DNA from: Elusimicrobiota bacterium
GTDB lineage: Bacteria > Elusimicrobiota > Elusimicrobia > FEN-1173
Assembly: GCA_016714745.1 (NCBI GenBank)
Contig: JADKCG010000010.1
Coordinates: forward strand, 1 to 64,000
DNA length: 64,000 bases
Reading direction: 5' to 3'
In this document: one piece after another, positions 34,711 through 44,751 of the stretch
Layout of the letters: the number at the start of each line of letters is the position of its first letter
Position numbering within the stretch: the first letter of the stretch is position 1
Notes under the pieces: generated by a model
Database searches by the model: none
What the model saw: the letters and a program-made list of their open reading frames with translations, nothing else
Told to the model about the DNA's origin: nothing
Made by a program: the position numbers and the translations under genes

Positions 34711-34948
34711 GTTCACAGATATTTTTCCCCGCCATGGAAAGCTGATTGTCCTCTTCAATAAATTTGCTCCGCATCTTAAGAAACCCAATCAATTCTTTCG
34801 GCGTCATTTCTGAAGCCGAACAGGTGTGAAACCGCGCCTCCGCCCCAAACCGCTGAACAATGGCTTCCTCCAGTTGACTCTCAGTATAAGATCGTCCCGC
34901 CTCCACCATCATCCGCATCACATCATGGCCATGAATTGAATCAGACAT
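34703..34948 (-). CDS. yecH: YecH-family metal-binding protein
   Basis: 81 residues, starting MSDSIHGHDVMRMMVEAG and containing RFGAEARFHTCSASEMTPKEL and a C-terminal NICEHE, closely following the E. coli YecH pattern (His and Cys in a probable metal site). ATG at 34948 has GGGGAGG 4 nt upstream; the longer frame has no such signal. The end overlaps dsbD by 8 nt, linking it to periplasmic redox or metal handling. Confidence 0.9.
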   Translation of the reverse strand: MSDSIHGHDVMRMMVEAGRSYTESQLEEAIVQRFGAEARFHTCSASEMTPKELIGFLKMRSKFIEEDNQLSMAGKNICEHE

Positions 34949-35391
34949 AGAACCTCCCCTACATTTTATATTCCAGGGCAAGCGAACGGTTGATAAAAAT
35001 TGGTGAGCAGGCCCTGAGATTGACAAAATAGAAATTAAATTCTAATTCGTCAAATATGCGAAACAGGCAACTTTAGACGAAATTGAAAGACCGGTTATCC
35101 GCCTCCCAAGCGGAGAAGGAAAACCATTGAAGTTCATTCTCTCTCCTCTTGGGAGAGGGTAGGGTGAGGGAGTTTTAATTCTTCGGTTTTGTCTTATCTA
35201 AACCACATTGGGGCTAGCGGAAGTGTCGCGTGGGTCGCGGTGTCGAGGGGCCAGCGTTTGCGGACGGCGCCGTTGCGGCGAATAGGCCGCAACGTTTGGC
35301 GCGGGGGAGCGACGGCGCGAACACTGCTAGAACAGGGCCCGGATCCGAAGGAGCGGCCTGCCCTTGTAGGAATAAATGGGATGGTGTCCGA
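34949..35391. other. Intergenic region with a REP-like element; no gene seen
   Basis: 443 bp. At 35138-35172 is a third REP-like element, CTCTCCTCTTGGGAGAGGG followed by TAGGGTGAGGGA. From about 35210 the sequence is G+C-rich with open frames on both strands but no start signal or recognisable product, similar in character to 660-1800. I see nothing else. Confidence 0.5.
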
Positions 35392-36027
35392 TTACGCGGC
35401 CCGGAGCGCAACGAGAAGTGCCTGAATTTCCTTATTGATCGTATTGGCGATGGTTTCGAAGAACAGGGGTAGATATTTTGTCCCTTTAGTAAAAGCCTCT
35501 TCAGTTCCATTTCGGGTGACCACTGTTTGTGCAAGTGGAATACCATTTTTTCCATATTCCCTTTCTACATCGACCATGTTTGTTGATGCAACCGCATTTC
35601 GATGCACATGGATTAATCCCCCCTGTTCAGTGGGAACATAGAACTTTGCCAAAATTTCGTTGTTGTCAGACAATTCGGACACAATCAAGGTCGGTTGATT
35701 TGCAATCAACAAACCTTTAAGAATCGCCAGGGCGGTCTCTTGCACATTGCGTTCCCATTGATCGAACCCAACAAAATTCAAGGTAATTCTGGTCTTCGGG
35801 CCGTTCGCTTCTGAAATCAAAAGGCCTATGTTTTTCCCTGCATCGAAAGCAACGCCTGGATTTTCAAAAATCCCACTCAGTGTCTTGATTTTGTTCTGGG
35901 ATAAACCTGCGAACAGATTCGCATCGTCATCTAATAAAGGTGTCTGCGCGCGCAAATGTTTAGGCAATTTGACAAGCGGACCCATAAGCTTTAAAACAGC
36001 GGCTCTCGCCACCTGTTCAGAATTCAT
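35392..36027 (-). CDS. Hypothetical protein downstream of the giant secreted protein
   Basis: 211 residues, not recognised. It is mixed alpha/beta with no signal peptide or membrane helix; recurring features are DANLFAGLSQNKIKTLSGIF and GKNIGLLISEANGPKTRITL. Its ATG overlaps the stop of the giant gene by 4 nt (36024-36027), so it is very probably co-translated with it and may act on it or with it. The C-terminus runs into G+C-rich intergenic sequence. Confidence 0.6.
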   Translation of the reverse strand: MNSEQVARAAVLKLMGPLVKLPKHLRAQTPLLDDDANLFAGLSQNKIKTLSGIFENPGVAFDAGKNIGLLISEANGPKTRITLNFVGFDQWERNVQETALAILKGLLIANQPTLIVSELSDNNEILAKFYVPTEQGGLIHVHRNAVASTNMVDVEREYGKNGIPLAQTVVTRNGTEEAFTKGTKYLPLFFETIANTINKEIQALLVALRAA

Positions 36028-39000
36028 ATAAAAAAACTATTCGCGGAGACTGATTTCCCCGGAGCGAAACTCGCCAGCCCAGCGGCAAGGGAAAAGACTG
36101 TCACAAATTTCTTAACAGAAGAAACGACATTTTTAGACAACACCGTGGAAGTCGCAAACCCTAAAATGGCCATCGGCGCCCAGCCCATTGATAGGGCATA
36201 GGTTGAAAAATTGCTAACGGTGCCAATAAGGAGGGCGCCCATCCCTGCGGTTGGGCCCTCAGAAAAAGATTGGAGAGTGGTAGGGTCAAAAGCTTGGGCG
36301 ACAAGGGAAATCAAGAAAAAAGCGCTCATGGGAAAGTTGAAATTGGCAAGCACAATAGGCGCGACAATAATCGCAAATGTGGCTGAAACCATACTGGTCA
36401 CAAGCGTTTTGGCTGTCGCGGACAAGGGTTTGTCTTGATTTAGAAGTTGTTTTGAGTCAAAGGCGTAATGGTCAAACGCGATAACAGAAAATGCAATTAC
36501 AAAAAAGAAAGGGCTGGCCGTCAAAATAGGAAGGATCGCATAAGGCATCATCCGCCCCGTATTCGACCAGAAACCTTTGGCCGGTGGGCTTAGACCGGGG
36601 TGCCTAATCGCCCACCTCTTTTCCAACGCAAAGTGAATTCCCCTGAACACTAAAATCCCCGCCGCCATCAATACCCCCCCCATCATGGTCGGGTCAACCG
36701 CCATCATCCCTCCCAAAAGTGTTGGTGCCCACCCCGCCGCGAACCACCCCGCCACCCCCAAACCGGAAATCTCTAAGGGCAACAATCTCATGGCCCATTT
36801 TTTTGCGGCTTCCTGCTCTAAAAAAAAGCGCAGAAAATAATAAAAAATATTGTTTACTGGTTTTGCGTCCCCAAAGGAATTTTGTTCTTTGGAAAATCGA
36901 GCCACCAGCCAATCTTCTTGGGTTTTTCGAACTTCGGCTTCGAAGATATCATGAACTCTACTTCCCGAGACATTGCCCCTTTTTCCCTTTTCCCATTCGC
37001 CCAAGATACGGGTTTTTAATTCTTGACCTCTGTTTGTGTTTGGAAAATGTTTGGTGCCGAGGAAATCCTCTATTCTTATCATCCCATCAACGTCAAACCC
37101 CACAAATTCACCCGATGCCGTGAGCCCGTAGTTATTGACCTCATTGTATGAATCCTGGTCCATTACACCCCGACGCCACATTTCATTTTTAAAAATTTCA
37201 AAACGGCGCATGATATCAGTAGATGGTGACTTATTTCCCGCGTCTTGTTCCTCTTTCAGTTTAAGTTCTTTAATGATTAGGGAAAGTGGTTTTGCCCGTT
37301 CTTGCAAAATGACATTCGTCAAGGTGACCGGTCTCCCGTCAATGGTAATCAAAATATTTTCGAGGGCCATGATAACGAACAGCCCTCCTAGATGTTCTTT
37401 CGCCACCCGATACCCAGGGAGGATGTCTTGATCAAAGTTAATAGGATTCCCACTTGGATCCTCTGTTTTTGGGGTTTTGATGATATACCCAGGCAATAAG
37501 GAAGACTCATAAACATTCATGAATTTGCCTTTGGCGTCAGTGACAAGATGAAAATCCATGCCATTCATTTTATTTTTTATGATGTCTTGGGCTATTTTAG
37601 CCAGGCCTATTTCAATTTCCTGGAGATTTTCAGTTTCTGGCAATAGAGAAGAAAGCGTTCCCAATCGTCCGTTCTGGTAGGCATCAGTCAATGCCCCCGA
37701 GAGAGCACGTAAATCTAGAGGTTTCTTTTGTCCCTGTGGGACAGCGCTCTGTTTTATTTTTTTGCTTTCTGGCGGCCAAGTGGCGATCGGATCAATCCAC
37801 GCGATTAAGCGACCTGCGTCATCAAACAAGAAATTCTCTAAATTCGTGTCCACTTGAATTCGCCACCCATTTTCGAGTATCCCCGTTCCCTCATAACTCA
37901 GGCCCAGAACTTTATTGGCGGCGTTAATGGCCCTTAGGCATTGTTCCCTGGTTTTGTCTATCCATTCGGCATCCAACAAATCTCGATTGCCATTGAGAAT
38001 CGCATAAAAAGATTTTCCTTGGATTTTATGGGTGGTGATAATACGCCCGCTCACATCAAACGGGGGAATCAAATTATTTTGGTTGAAAATCTGGGCGACG
38101 CTCTCCCGAATTTCGTCCGTGTATTCGACCGTAAGTGCGGCCGCAATTTCCCGATCCTCAACGGATAATTGATATCGTTCGTCCGAGCCTTTTGGTCCGA
38201 CGACTTCCTTCACTTCTTTTTCCAGTCTCCCGTTTTCGATGTCTCGAACAATAAAAAAAGATCCTTCCAATTCCGTTTTTTCAGGAAGAGCTCCCTTGAC
38301 AATCGATGCCAAAGAAGAAAGCCATGCCAAGAAAGGATGGTTCGTCGGGTGAGTTGAAATAAAAAAAATCGGTCGGCCTTGGACGGTAAAAAGCAAGTTC
38401 CCTTTCCGATCAGGGTCCGTTGTTAGACTGGATTTATCATCAATAGGAACAATTGTTTTCTGATGTCTCAAGAGGTCTTCAATGGCGTTGATCAATAGTG
38501 CGGCTGAAGAATGGGCGTCCGCCATCGCCAAGGGTTTCGCCAAATAAATCCGATCGCTCGCCAGCAGTTGCTCCAAGGGCACTGGGTCTCGCGCAAGCAC
38601 ATCCAGGTAATTATTGTCCTTCGGGACAGTTGTTATTTTAGGGGTCACCACCACATACGAGATTTGCTTTTGGCGCAAAAGGGCCGAAAGGCCCTCGGTG
38701 TGGAAACCTCCAGCGATCAGGATGCTGGAATTGGTTTTGGTGGCTGTCATTTGTTGCGCCAAGCTACCCGTCAGCGCCGTGTTTCGTTCGGCGGCGTAAC
38801 GACAGAAATCTTCAAAGGCTGTGAGCGCAAAATCAGAAGACTGTTTTCCCCCCAGGGCCTCTAACCGTTGAGGAATGGTGTGAATGGATTCTCCGCGCGC
38901 TTGGTAGTGGGTCCAGTCTGTGGGGCTCATTTCGTGGCGAACCAGTTTGTGGAGCAAAGAGAGGTCGTAGGTGAGGGCTACAAGTTCTTTTTCTTTGGGG

Positions 39001-40246
39001 GTTTTCGCCAGGGATTCCGGGAGAATTCGTTCCACAGTGTCCAACTCGTTCAACAACCCATGGCGGTCAATTTTGTCCGCGATTAGGACATAAGCGATGT
39101 AACGACCCATTTGGGGATAGTCCTTCATGGAAATGCCGTGGTCCTGACAAATTTGTTTTAAATGAGTGTGATATTCGGCATAGCCCACCCGTCCTGCCCG
39201 ATAGGCAATGCTTTTGTTGACCAACTTTTGAATTTGGGCCTGGGACAATTTGTCCACCAGTTTTTCAACCATCTGTTCCCGTTCAGCTTCGACTTTTCTA
39301 AAGTCCAAAACTTCTTCCTGGTTCAGGGCCTCTATTAACAATTGCATTTGCGGTGTCGTTGGGCGGGATTTAATCTTGGATAAGGTGGTGGTGAGATAAC
39401 GAACATAGTCGGCCAGCTTGACCTTCTCGGATTGATATCCGGAAAAGTTTCGATCGAAAAACTTAAGCGTTTCGGAGTAATCGGTTTCTTTTAACTTTTC
39501 GGTGTGGGATTTAAGCGCGTCTACCCAAGCAATGGCGACCTCTTTGTCTTTGAACGCCGTTTTGAGTGCCTTCACGTTGGCGTTGTAGAGGTGAATGTTT
39601 TCAATGCCGAAAAAAGTGGGCGCTTTGGGCATGGTCAACCCAGCGTATTCGGGCCCGGCAATCATGCCCTTTTTCAAAAGGAACTCGGCAATGTCTTTGG
39701 TCATGGCGGGATCAGGGAAATCCCTGTAGGGGTCAAGTGAAAACGTCCCCCAAGCCCCTTCCACACCCACCAAGTTGATACCGGGGTTTTGGCCCAACAA
39801 ACTGATCATGGAGGAGATATTACGTTGCGCCTCTTCAATCCCGTGGGCATCTTGAATATGGACAATAAAAGGAGCGTCTTTTTAGGGGACAGGTAAACGT
39901 CGTTGACTGTGCCGTAGGGCATCACCAATTGGCCCAACCAATCGCGGGTTTTTGGCCCAATGGAGAACGGAACTTTTGCGGCGTCCAACACTTCCTGCGA
40001 AGAGCTGGTTGGGGCCCCAAAATCTAAAGGCTCAACTTTCGGTAATTGTGCCAACAGTGTTTGGCCCGTGGACCCAACGGAATTCGAAGTTTCCCCATCC
40101 CCCCGCACCTGCCGACTGGCCATTCTTCGTGAAGCCCAAAAATTCGTTTCCGTCGAGTGTGCCAACGCACAATGGACAGCAAAGAACACCCCACACAGGG
40201 CGCTCGCAAGAAATTTTCGAAATGTCACCAACCGTTTGTTTTTCAT
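36024..40246 (-). CDS. Giant exported membrane protein B, tandem paralogue (frameshifted)
   Basis: About 1,407 residues once a single A is added to the A5 run at 39879-39883 (T on the plus strand); this restores KKDAPFIVHIQDAHGIEEAQ. Signal peptide from ATG 40246 (MKNKRLVTFRKFLASALCG...). The first ~500 residues align with protein A: VHIQDAHG, LVGVEGAWG, GPEYAGL and ILIAGGFHTEGL. I suspect a ChaN/erythromycin-esterase-like fold, weakly. A middle domain (LGGLFVIMALENIL..., GFDVDGMIRIEDF) also parallels A and looks kinase-like in layout. The last ~250 residues hold about six membrane helices. Function unknown. Confidence 0.75.
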
Positions 40247-40287
40247 AGAAATCTGTCCAGTCACCCCTATATTACTCGGCCAACATT

Positions 40288-40306
40288 AAGTTCACCTTAA
40301 GAACTT
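40288..40306. promoter_or_regulatory. Palindrome upstream of giant gene B
   Basis: AAGTTC-N7-GAACTT, preceded on the minus strand by TTTACA. The same palindrome with nearly the same spacer and flanks lies upstream of giant gene A at 44660-44678, about 40 bp before each start. A binding site for a dimeric regulator is likely. Confidence 0.6.
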
Positions 40307-40401
40307 GTAAATTAATTGTAAACGGCACCTTAGCTCCTTGCAACATTCCAGCCATTTTCTCTCATCTTTGCGGGTTCCCCCCTCCGCCGTTCATTTCGGG
40401 T

Positions 40402-43400
40402 TTATGCCGATGTAATTATTAAAAATTGTTGTTTAAGAAATTCCGAGATGAGATCGGTTAATTTTTTTAGACGAACAACCGTGACTTCTGCTGTTTGAGA
40501 CACAACAGTCCGTTTTTCATCAAATGTCCAAAAATCAACTAAATCGGGCACCCCCTCAGTAAATTGACCAGAGACCAAAAGTGGATCGAGATCAATAGAA
40601 TTATCCGATTTAAAAATGGTCGGATCGGAAGTGGCCGGTGACACCACCTTTCTGTCCCTTATTCGGTTCAGAACTCCTGAATAACGTGGGTAATGTTCTG
40701 AAAGAAATTCCGCAAAAAAAACGTCCAAGTGCTTAGTCGAATGAGTTCCCTTTTCGTGAAACTGAACAATTTCTCTCGTGGTAATAAGTACCACTTTTTT
40801 AAGATCTTCCTCAGGCAAAGAAAGCAATCCAGACAAAGCCACTATAATTTTGTTCTTGTCCTCATCACTGGCCTTGCTGTCTGGTCTCAAAAGGTCCATG
40901 TCAAAAAATATGACTTTCCGGCGCTTTAAATTCTCTCCGTGATCCGCGAGACTTGAAATGGCGATCTTCAACCAAATCGTGATTGATGCGGCCAGGGTCA
41001 TGATTGAATTATATCGCTCGGCGACCATAGTTAAGAGCGGGTGAGGCCGAACCCGCGAATTGGACCCTACTGCGCCAAAGAGGATGTTTATATCCATCCC
41101 CCAGACAATTTGCCTATCTAAATATCCATTAAATTCGACCATTGCTCGATTAGACGCCCGAAGCAAAGCTGAATAAGTCGCCACCCTTAAGAGTCGATCT
41201 TGGCCAGAAACTCCCTTCCTATGGGAAAAAGTTCGCCATTCCAAATAAAGCAAATTCCAATACCGCCAGTTAAACTTTTCAGCAAACCCAGCCGATGCCA
41301 ACCAGGCTTCCGCCAGAGCCCACCATTGTAAAGCCTTCCTGAAATCCTCGTTGTCGTGGGCCATGCGGATAGAATCACCGATATTGTTCATAGACGTCGT
41401 GTCAATCGCAGAGACAAGGTGAGAGTCTTGGGGCATATCCCCCCACTTCGCCCTGATTTTTTTCAGCAGATAAGCCCTGTAAGCCCGAATGTCCTTCAAC
41501 CGAGAGGGAGTATCATTTAGCTGATACTCCCTTCTCAGATTAAATCTGGCTGATCGGGACTCTCCCGCTAAAAAAACATTTTTCAGTTCAAGGTTTGTCG
41601 ACTTCTTATGATCAAATGACAACACACGGGGAACCCCATCCGCCGCAATATCTTCAGGCAAAGGATAATTTCCCTGTGTTATTCTCTGTCTCCTCGTCAT
41701 AATTCCAGCGGCGCCAAAGAAGAGAAGACCGTTAACAAACATGTTTGTCCCCTCACTTAGGACCGAAGGGAGATGATCGCCAAACCCAATTGTTGGCCCC
41801 AACGTGAAGAATAAAGAAAAACCAGCAAACATAAGGAACCAAGCGAATAAATTTTCCGACCTAAAGTGATTTATTTTTCGTTCCGGATAATTCTTAATAA
41901 GCATTTTAAGTTGGGCTTGCATCACCTTATTGGAAAAAACATCCGGAACCCTTGCCCCCGCTTTCTTTGTCTTGCCGATTTCGTTGATTTGGAAATGGCT
42001 AATATCGGCGCGATAAACAGAACCTTCGGGAGACACGCCATAGAAATCGATATTGGAATCGATAGATAAAAAACCTCGGCCCGCCATTTTTGTTTCAACC
42101 TCAATCACGTTGCCAATATTTTCTCCGGTTGGTTTTGGAAACATCTTTTGAATAAAAATGAAGGTGGATTCGGTTGTTTTTCCTTCTCTGGTTGTTTTTC
42201 TCGGGAACATAATCCTGGTGGTGGGAACAAGAAGTCCGCCAAGGGAACCTTTAATATGATTGAATTTGAAGTACCCCAGATAATTAAGTCTTTCGGTTTT
42301 AGGATTAAATTTGGGCAAAAGCCCAACAATCCCAGGAAGTCCTTTAAACCCGATGTGTTGGAAATAGTCATCCTCGTAGGGGGTTTCGACGTCGTATGTT
42401 TCATGCCGAGAGATTAAATGGTATGAAACCTCTCCCGCCACTCTTTCCATGTCAGCGATGGCCTTTTGCCAGGCAATGTTTTTTGCCATTGGATGTTCTT
42501 TGATTGAGTCCAGATTCCCGTTTTGAAAGGCAATCACCATGGATTTTAAAAATAAGTAATAGGTGTCTTTGGCGGAGGATGTTGAATTTGTCCCATTTGT
42601 TGGACTGTTCTTTGCGTCTTGATTACGGACTGAAAGCGTGATGGAGTCATTCTTTTGTGTTTCCGCAGTGACACCTTTATATTTGATCTCAATGGTGTGC
42701 TCACCCACACCGACCAAACCCAAATCGGGCCCCAACCCAAACGTTTCCATAAAAACCTCTAACGAACCTTTCAAAGAATCGCCCCATTTCCCAGAAGATT
42801 CAAGCGCCTTTTTCTTAGCATTAACCGTCAAACCAATGATTGCAATGCGGAGCGCTGTGATAACCGATTGGTTTTCCTGATCAGTGGCGAGCGCGCAGGC
42901 TGTTCTTAGCGAAATCGGTTCGCCTGAAAAAATTTTTTCTAGAGGGAGAGGGTCTTGGGCAAAAGCGTCTATGTAACGGTGGGAGGTGTCAATGGCCCCC
43001 ACCTTGGGAGTGAACACCGCCACCGTGGCCCCTTCTCTTGTCATAGTGTCCGTTAACCCGTCCGTATGAAACCCCCCCGCCACCAAGACGGCAACGGATT
43101 GATGTTCGTCATTCATTTTGGTCAATAATCGGTGGCTCAGAGCGCTGTTCCTGTCAACCGCCCGGCCACAAAAATCCTCGAACGGGGCCGTCAGCGCGGC
43201 CCATTGGTCTGATTCGGGGAGCGCGGGCGAAAGGGGTCCACCCAACTTCCTCAACCGTGAGGTCATGTTAAGTATTTCTGGGCGCCGATCGGAATAGGTG
43301 GCCCATTGGGTGGGTGTCATTTCGTTGGAAAGAAGTTTCGTTACCAGCGAGGCATCGCGAGAAAGCGCCACAAGATCTTTTTGTCCGCTCGTTTGAACCA

Positions 43401-44631
43401 ACGCGTCCTGGGAAACAATTTCCAAATTATCCATTTCGGAAAGCAAGGTTTCACGCTCCACCGCCTCGCACGCGGCCAGATAGTTCATGTAGGCTATTAA
43501 GGAAGGATATCGTTCAAGTGAGATGGCGTAGCGTCGGCAAAGGTCCTGAAAATAGGTCTGATAGGAAGAGTGTGAGCGTTTGCCCGCGCGCAAGTCTACG
43601 CTTTGGCGGAGCAAGTCTTGGAGATCCGCGGGTGACAATGTGTCTCCCAGAACCCGAATCACCGTCGCGCGTTCCCGTTCCACCGTTGGGAAGTGAAGGG
43701 CCTTTTCTTGCCGCAAGGCCGAGAGGAGCCGTGCCACGTTGGGGTATTGACCTGCCACCCTTTCTGTTTTTATCCCGGCGAATTGGATTAACGAGGCAAG
43801 GTAATGGTCTAATTCTTGTTGATTCTGTTCGTATAGAGTTTTGTTAACATCATAGGCTTGAAGTTCTTTAGAATAAAATTTTGATTTTAAATCCGTCAAC
43901 GTTTCTCTCAAAGCAAAGAGAACGGTCTCCCCTCGATCGCGTGACCGGAGAGATTGCTTGACCGCCGCCACATTGGCCTGGTAGAGGGCGGGATCTTCAA
44001 TTCCCCACACCGTGATCGGATGAGGAGAGACGAGCCCGGCGTATTCAGGCCCCCCGATCAAATCCTTTTTCATAAAATGAGCGGCGACCCGTTTTACAAT
44101 GCTTTGATCCGGATAACGCTTAAACTCATCAATAGAAAATGCGCCTGTGGCGCCTTCCAAGCCCACCAATCTGACGCCATGATCCTTTCCCAACGCCAAA
44201 ATCATGTCGGCCATGTTGCGTTGCGCGTCAAGGTTGCCGTGAAGGTCCTGGAAATGGATCACAAGGGGGGCCCTGCGATTGGCGGATGGACGAACAAAAC
44301 GCAAATCGCCATAAGGAAGGAGGGTTTGAACCATTTGCCCCAATCGCGGATCGATTTTTTCGTTGAGAAGGGCGGGAGAAAGCCCAGCGGAGAGCTGTGT
44401 GGAAGAGTCTTTGGGGGCCCCTTCCATTAACCCAGGAAGTTGTGCCAAGAGAGTAACATCCCGCTCGCCTTTTGGTCGATGATGTTTAATGTTTTGAACC
44501 GACCGGCGCCGTTCCCCCCAAAACACGTTCTCGCTGGCATAAACGCCAACCACGTTGGTTAACAGGGTCAAAGCGGCACAGCAAACCGCTCCCCCCCGAA
44601 AAAAAGTAAACCCTCTTCGAGGCTTCATCAT
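40402..44631 (-). CDS. Giant exported membrane protein A
   Basis: 1,409 residues, intact. Signal peptide with cleavage after about VYA (residue 32). The N-terminal domain has VIHFQDLHGNLDAQRN (124-139), LVGLEGATG (155-163), GPEYAGL and, near residue 515, LVAGGFHTDGL. A middle region (about 740-920) with GSLGGLLVPTTRIMF parallels protein B. Two membrane helices lie at about 930-980. The remaining ~430 residues are soluble and differ from B; a segment KVIFFDMDLLRPDS resembles a haloacid-dehalogenase start but is not enough to assign. Remote similarity of the N-terminus to ChaN-type folds is inference. Role unknown. Confidence 0.8.
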   Translation of the reverse strand: MMKPRRGFTFFRGGAVCCAALTLLTNVVGVYASENVFWGERRRSVQNIKHHRPKGERDVTLLAQLPGLMEGAPKDSSTQLSAGLSPALLNEKIDPRLGQMVQTLLPYGDLRFVRPSANRRAPLVIHFQDLHGNLDAQRNMADMILALGKDHGVRLVGLEGATGAFSIDEFKRYPDQSIVKRVAAHFMKKDLIGGPEYAGLVSPHPITVWGIEDPALYQANVAAVKQSLRSRDRGETVLFALRETLTDLKSKFYSKELQAYDVNKTLYEQNQQELDHYLASLIQFAGIKTERVAGQYPNVARLLSALRQEKALHFPTVERERATVIRVLGDTLSPADLQDLLRQSVDLRAGKRSHSSYQTYFQDLCRRYAISLERYPSLIAYMNYLAACEAVERETLLSEMDNLEIVSQDALVQTSGQKDLVALSRDASLVTKLLSNEMTPTQWATYSDRRPEILNMTSRLRKLGGPLSPALPESDQWAALTAPFEDFCGRAVDRNSALSHRLLTKMNDEHQSVAVLVAGGFHTDGLTDTMTREGATVAVFTPKVGAIDTSHRYIDAFAQDPLPLEKIFSGEPISLRTACALATDQENQSVITALRIAIIGLTVNAKKKALESSGKWGDSLKGSLEVFMETFGLGPDLGLVGVGEHTIEIKYKGVTAETQKNDSITLSVRNQDAKNSPTNGTNSTSSAKDTYYLFLKSMVIAFQNGNLDSIKEHPMAKNIAWQKAIADMERVAGEVSYHLISRHETYDVETPYEDDYFQHIGFKGLPGIVGLLPKFNPKTERLNYLGYFKFNHIKGSLGGLLVPTTRIMFPRKTTREGKTTESTFIFIQKMFPKPTGENIGNVIEVETKMAGRGFLSIDSNIDFYGVSPEGSVYRADISHFQINEIGKTKKAGARVPDVFSNKVMQAQLKMLIKNYPERKINHFRSENLFAWFLMFAGFSLFFTLGPTIGFGDHLPSVLSEGTNMFVNGLLFFGAAGIMTRRQRITQGNYPLPEDIAADGVPRVLSFDHKKSTNLELKNVFLAGESRSARFNLRREYQLNDTPSRLKDIRAYRAYLLKKIRAKWGDMPQDSHLVSAIDTTSMNNIGDSIRMAHDNEDFRKALQWWALAEAWLASAGFAEKFNWRYWNLLYLEWRTFSHRKGVSGQDRLLRVATYSALLRASNRAMVEFNGYLDRQIVWGMDINILFGAVGSNSRVRPHPLLTMVAERYNSIMTLAASITIWLKIAISSLADHGENLKRRKVIFFDMDLLRPDSKASDEDKNKIIVALSGLLSLPEEDLKKVVLITTREIVQFHEKGTHSTKHLDVFFAEFLSEHYPRYSGVLNRIRDRKVVSPATSDPTIFKSDNSIDLDPLLVSGQFTEGVPDLVDFWTFDEKRTVVSQTAEVTVVRLKKLTDLISEFLKQQFLIITSA

Positions 44632-44659
44632 AGGAGCAAATTCTACTCCATCCCCCCAG

Positions 44660-44678
44660 AAGTTCCCCTTAAGAACTT
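44660..44678. promoter_or_regulatory. Palindrome upstream of giant gene A
   Basis: AAGTTC-CCCTTAA-GAACTT, the twin of 40288-40306, again with TTTACA directly upstream on the minus strand. It begins 29 bp before the start of giant gene A. The conserved block is about 25 bp long, more than would survive by chance in diverged intergenic DNA. Confidence 0.6.
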
Positions 44679-44751
44679 GTAAACTATTTGTAACAGAACA
44701 GAAGGGGACGTACTCAGTTAATCAGTTTACTAAAGGTGTCCCCTTGATAAA

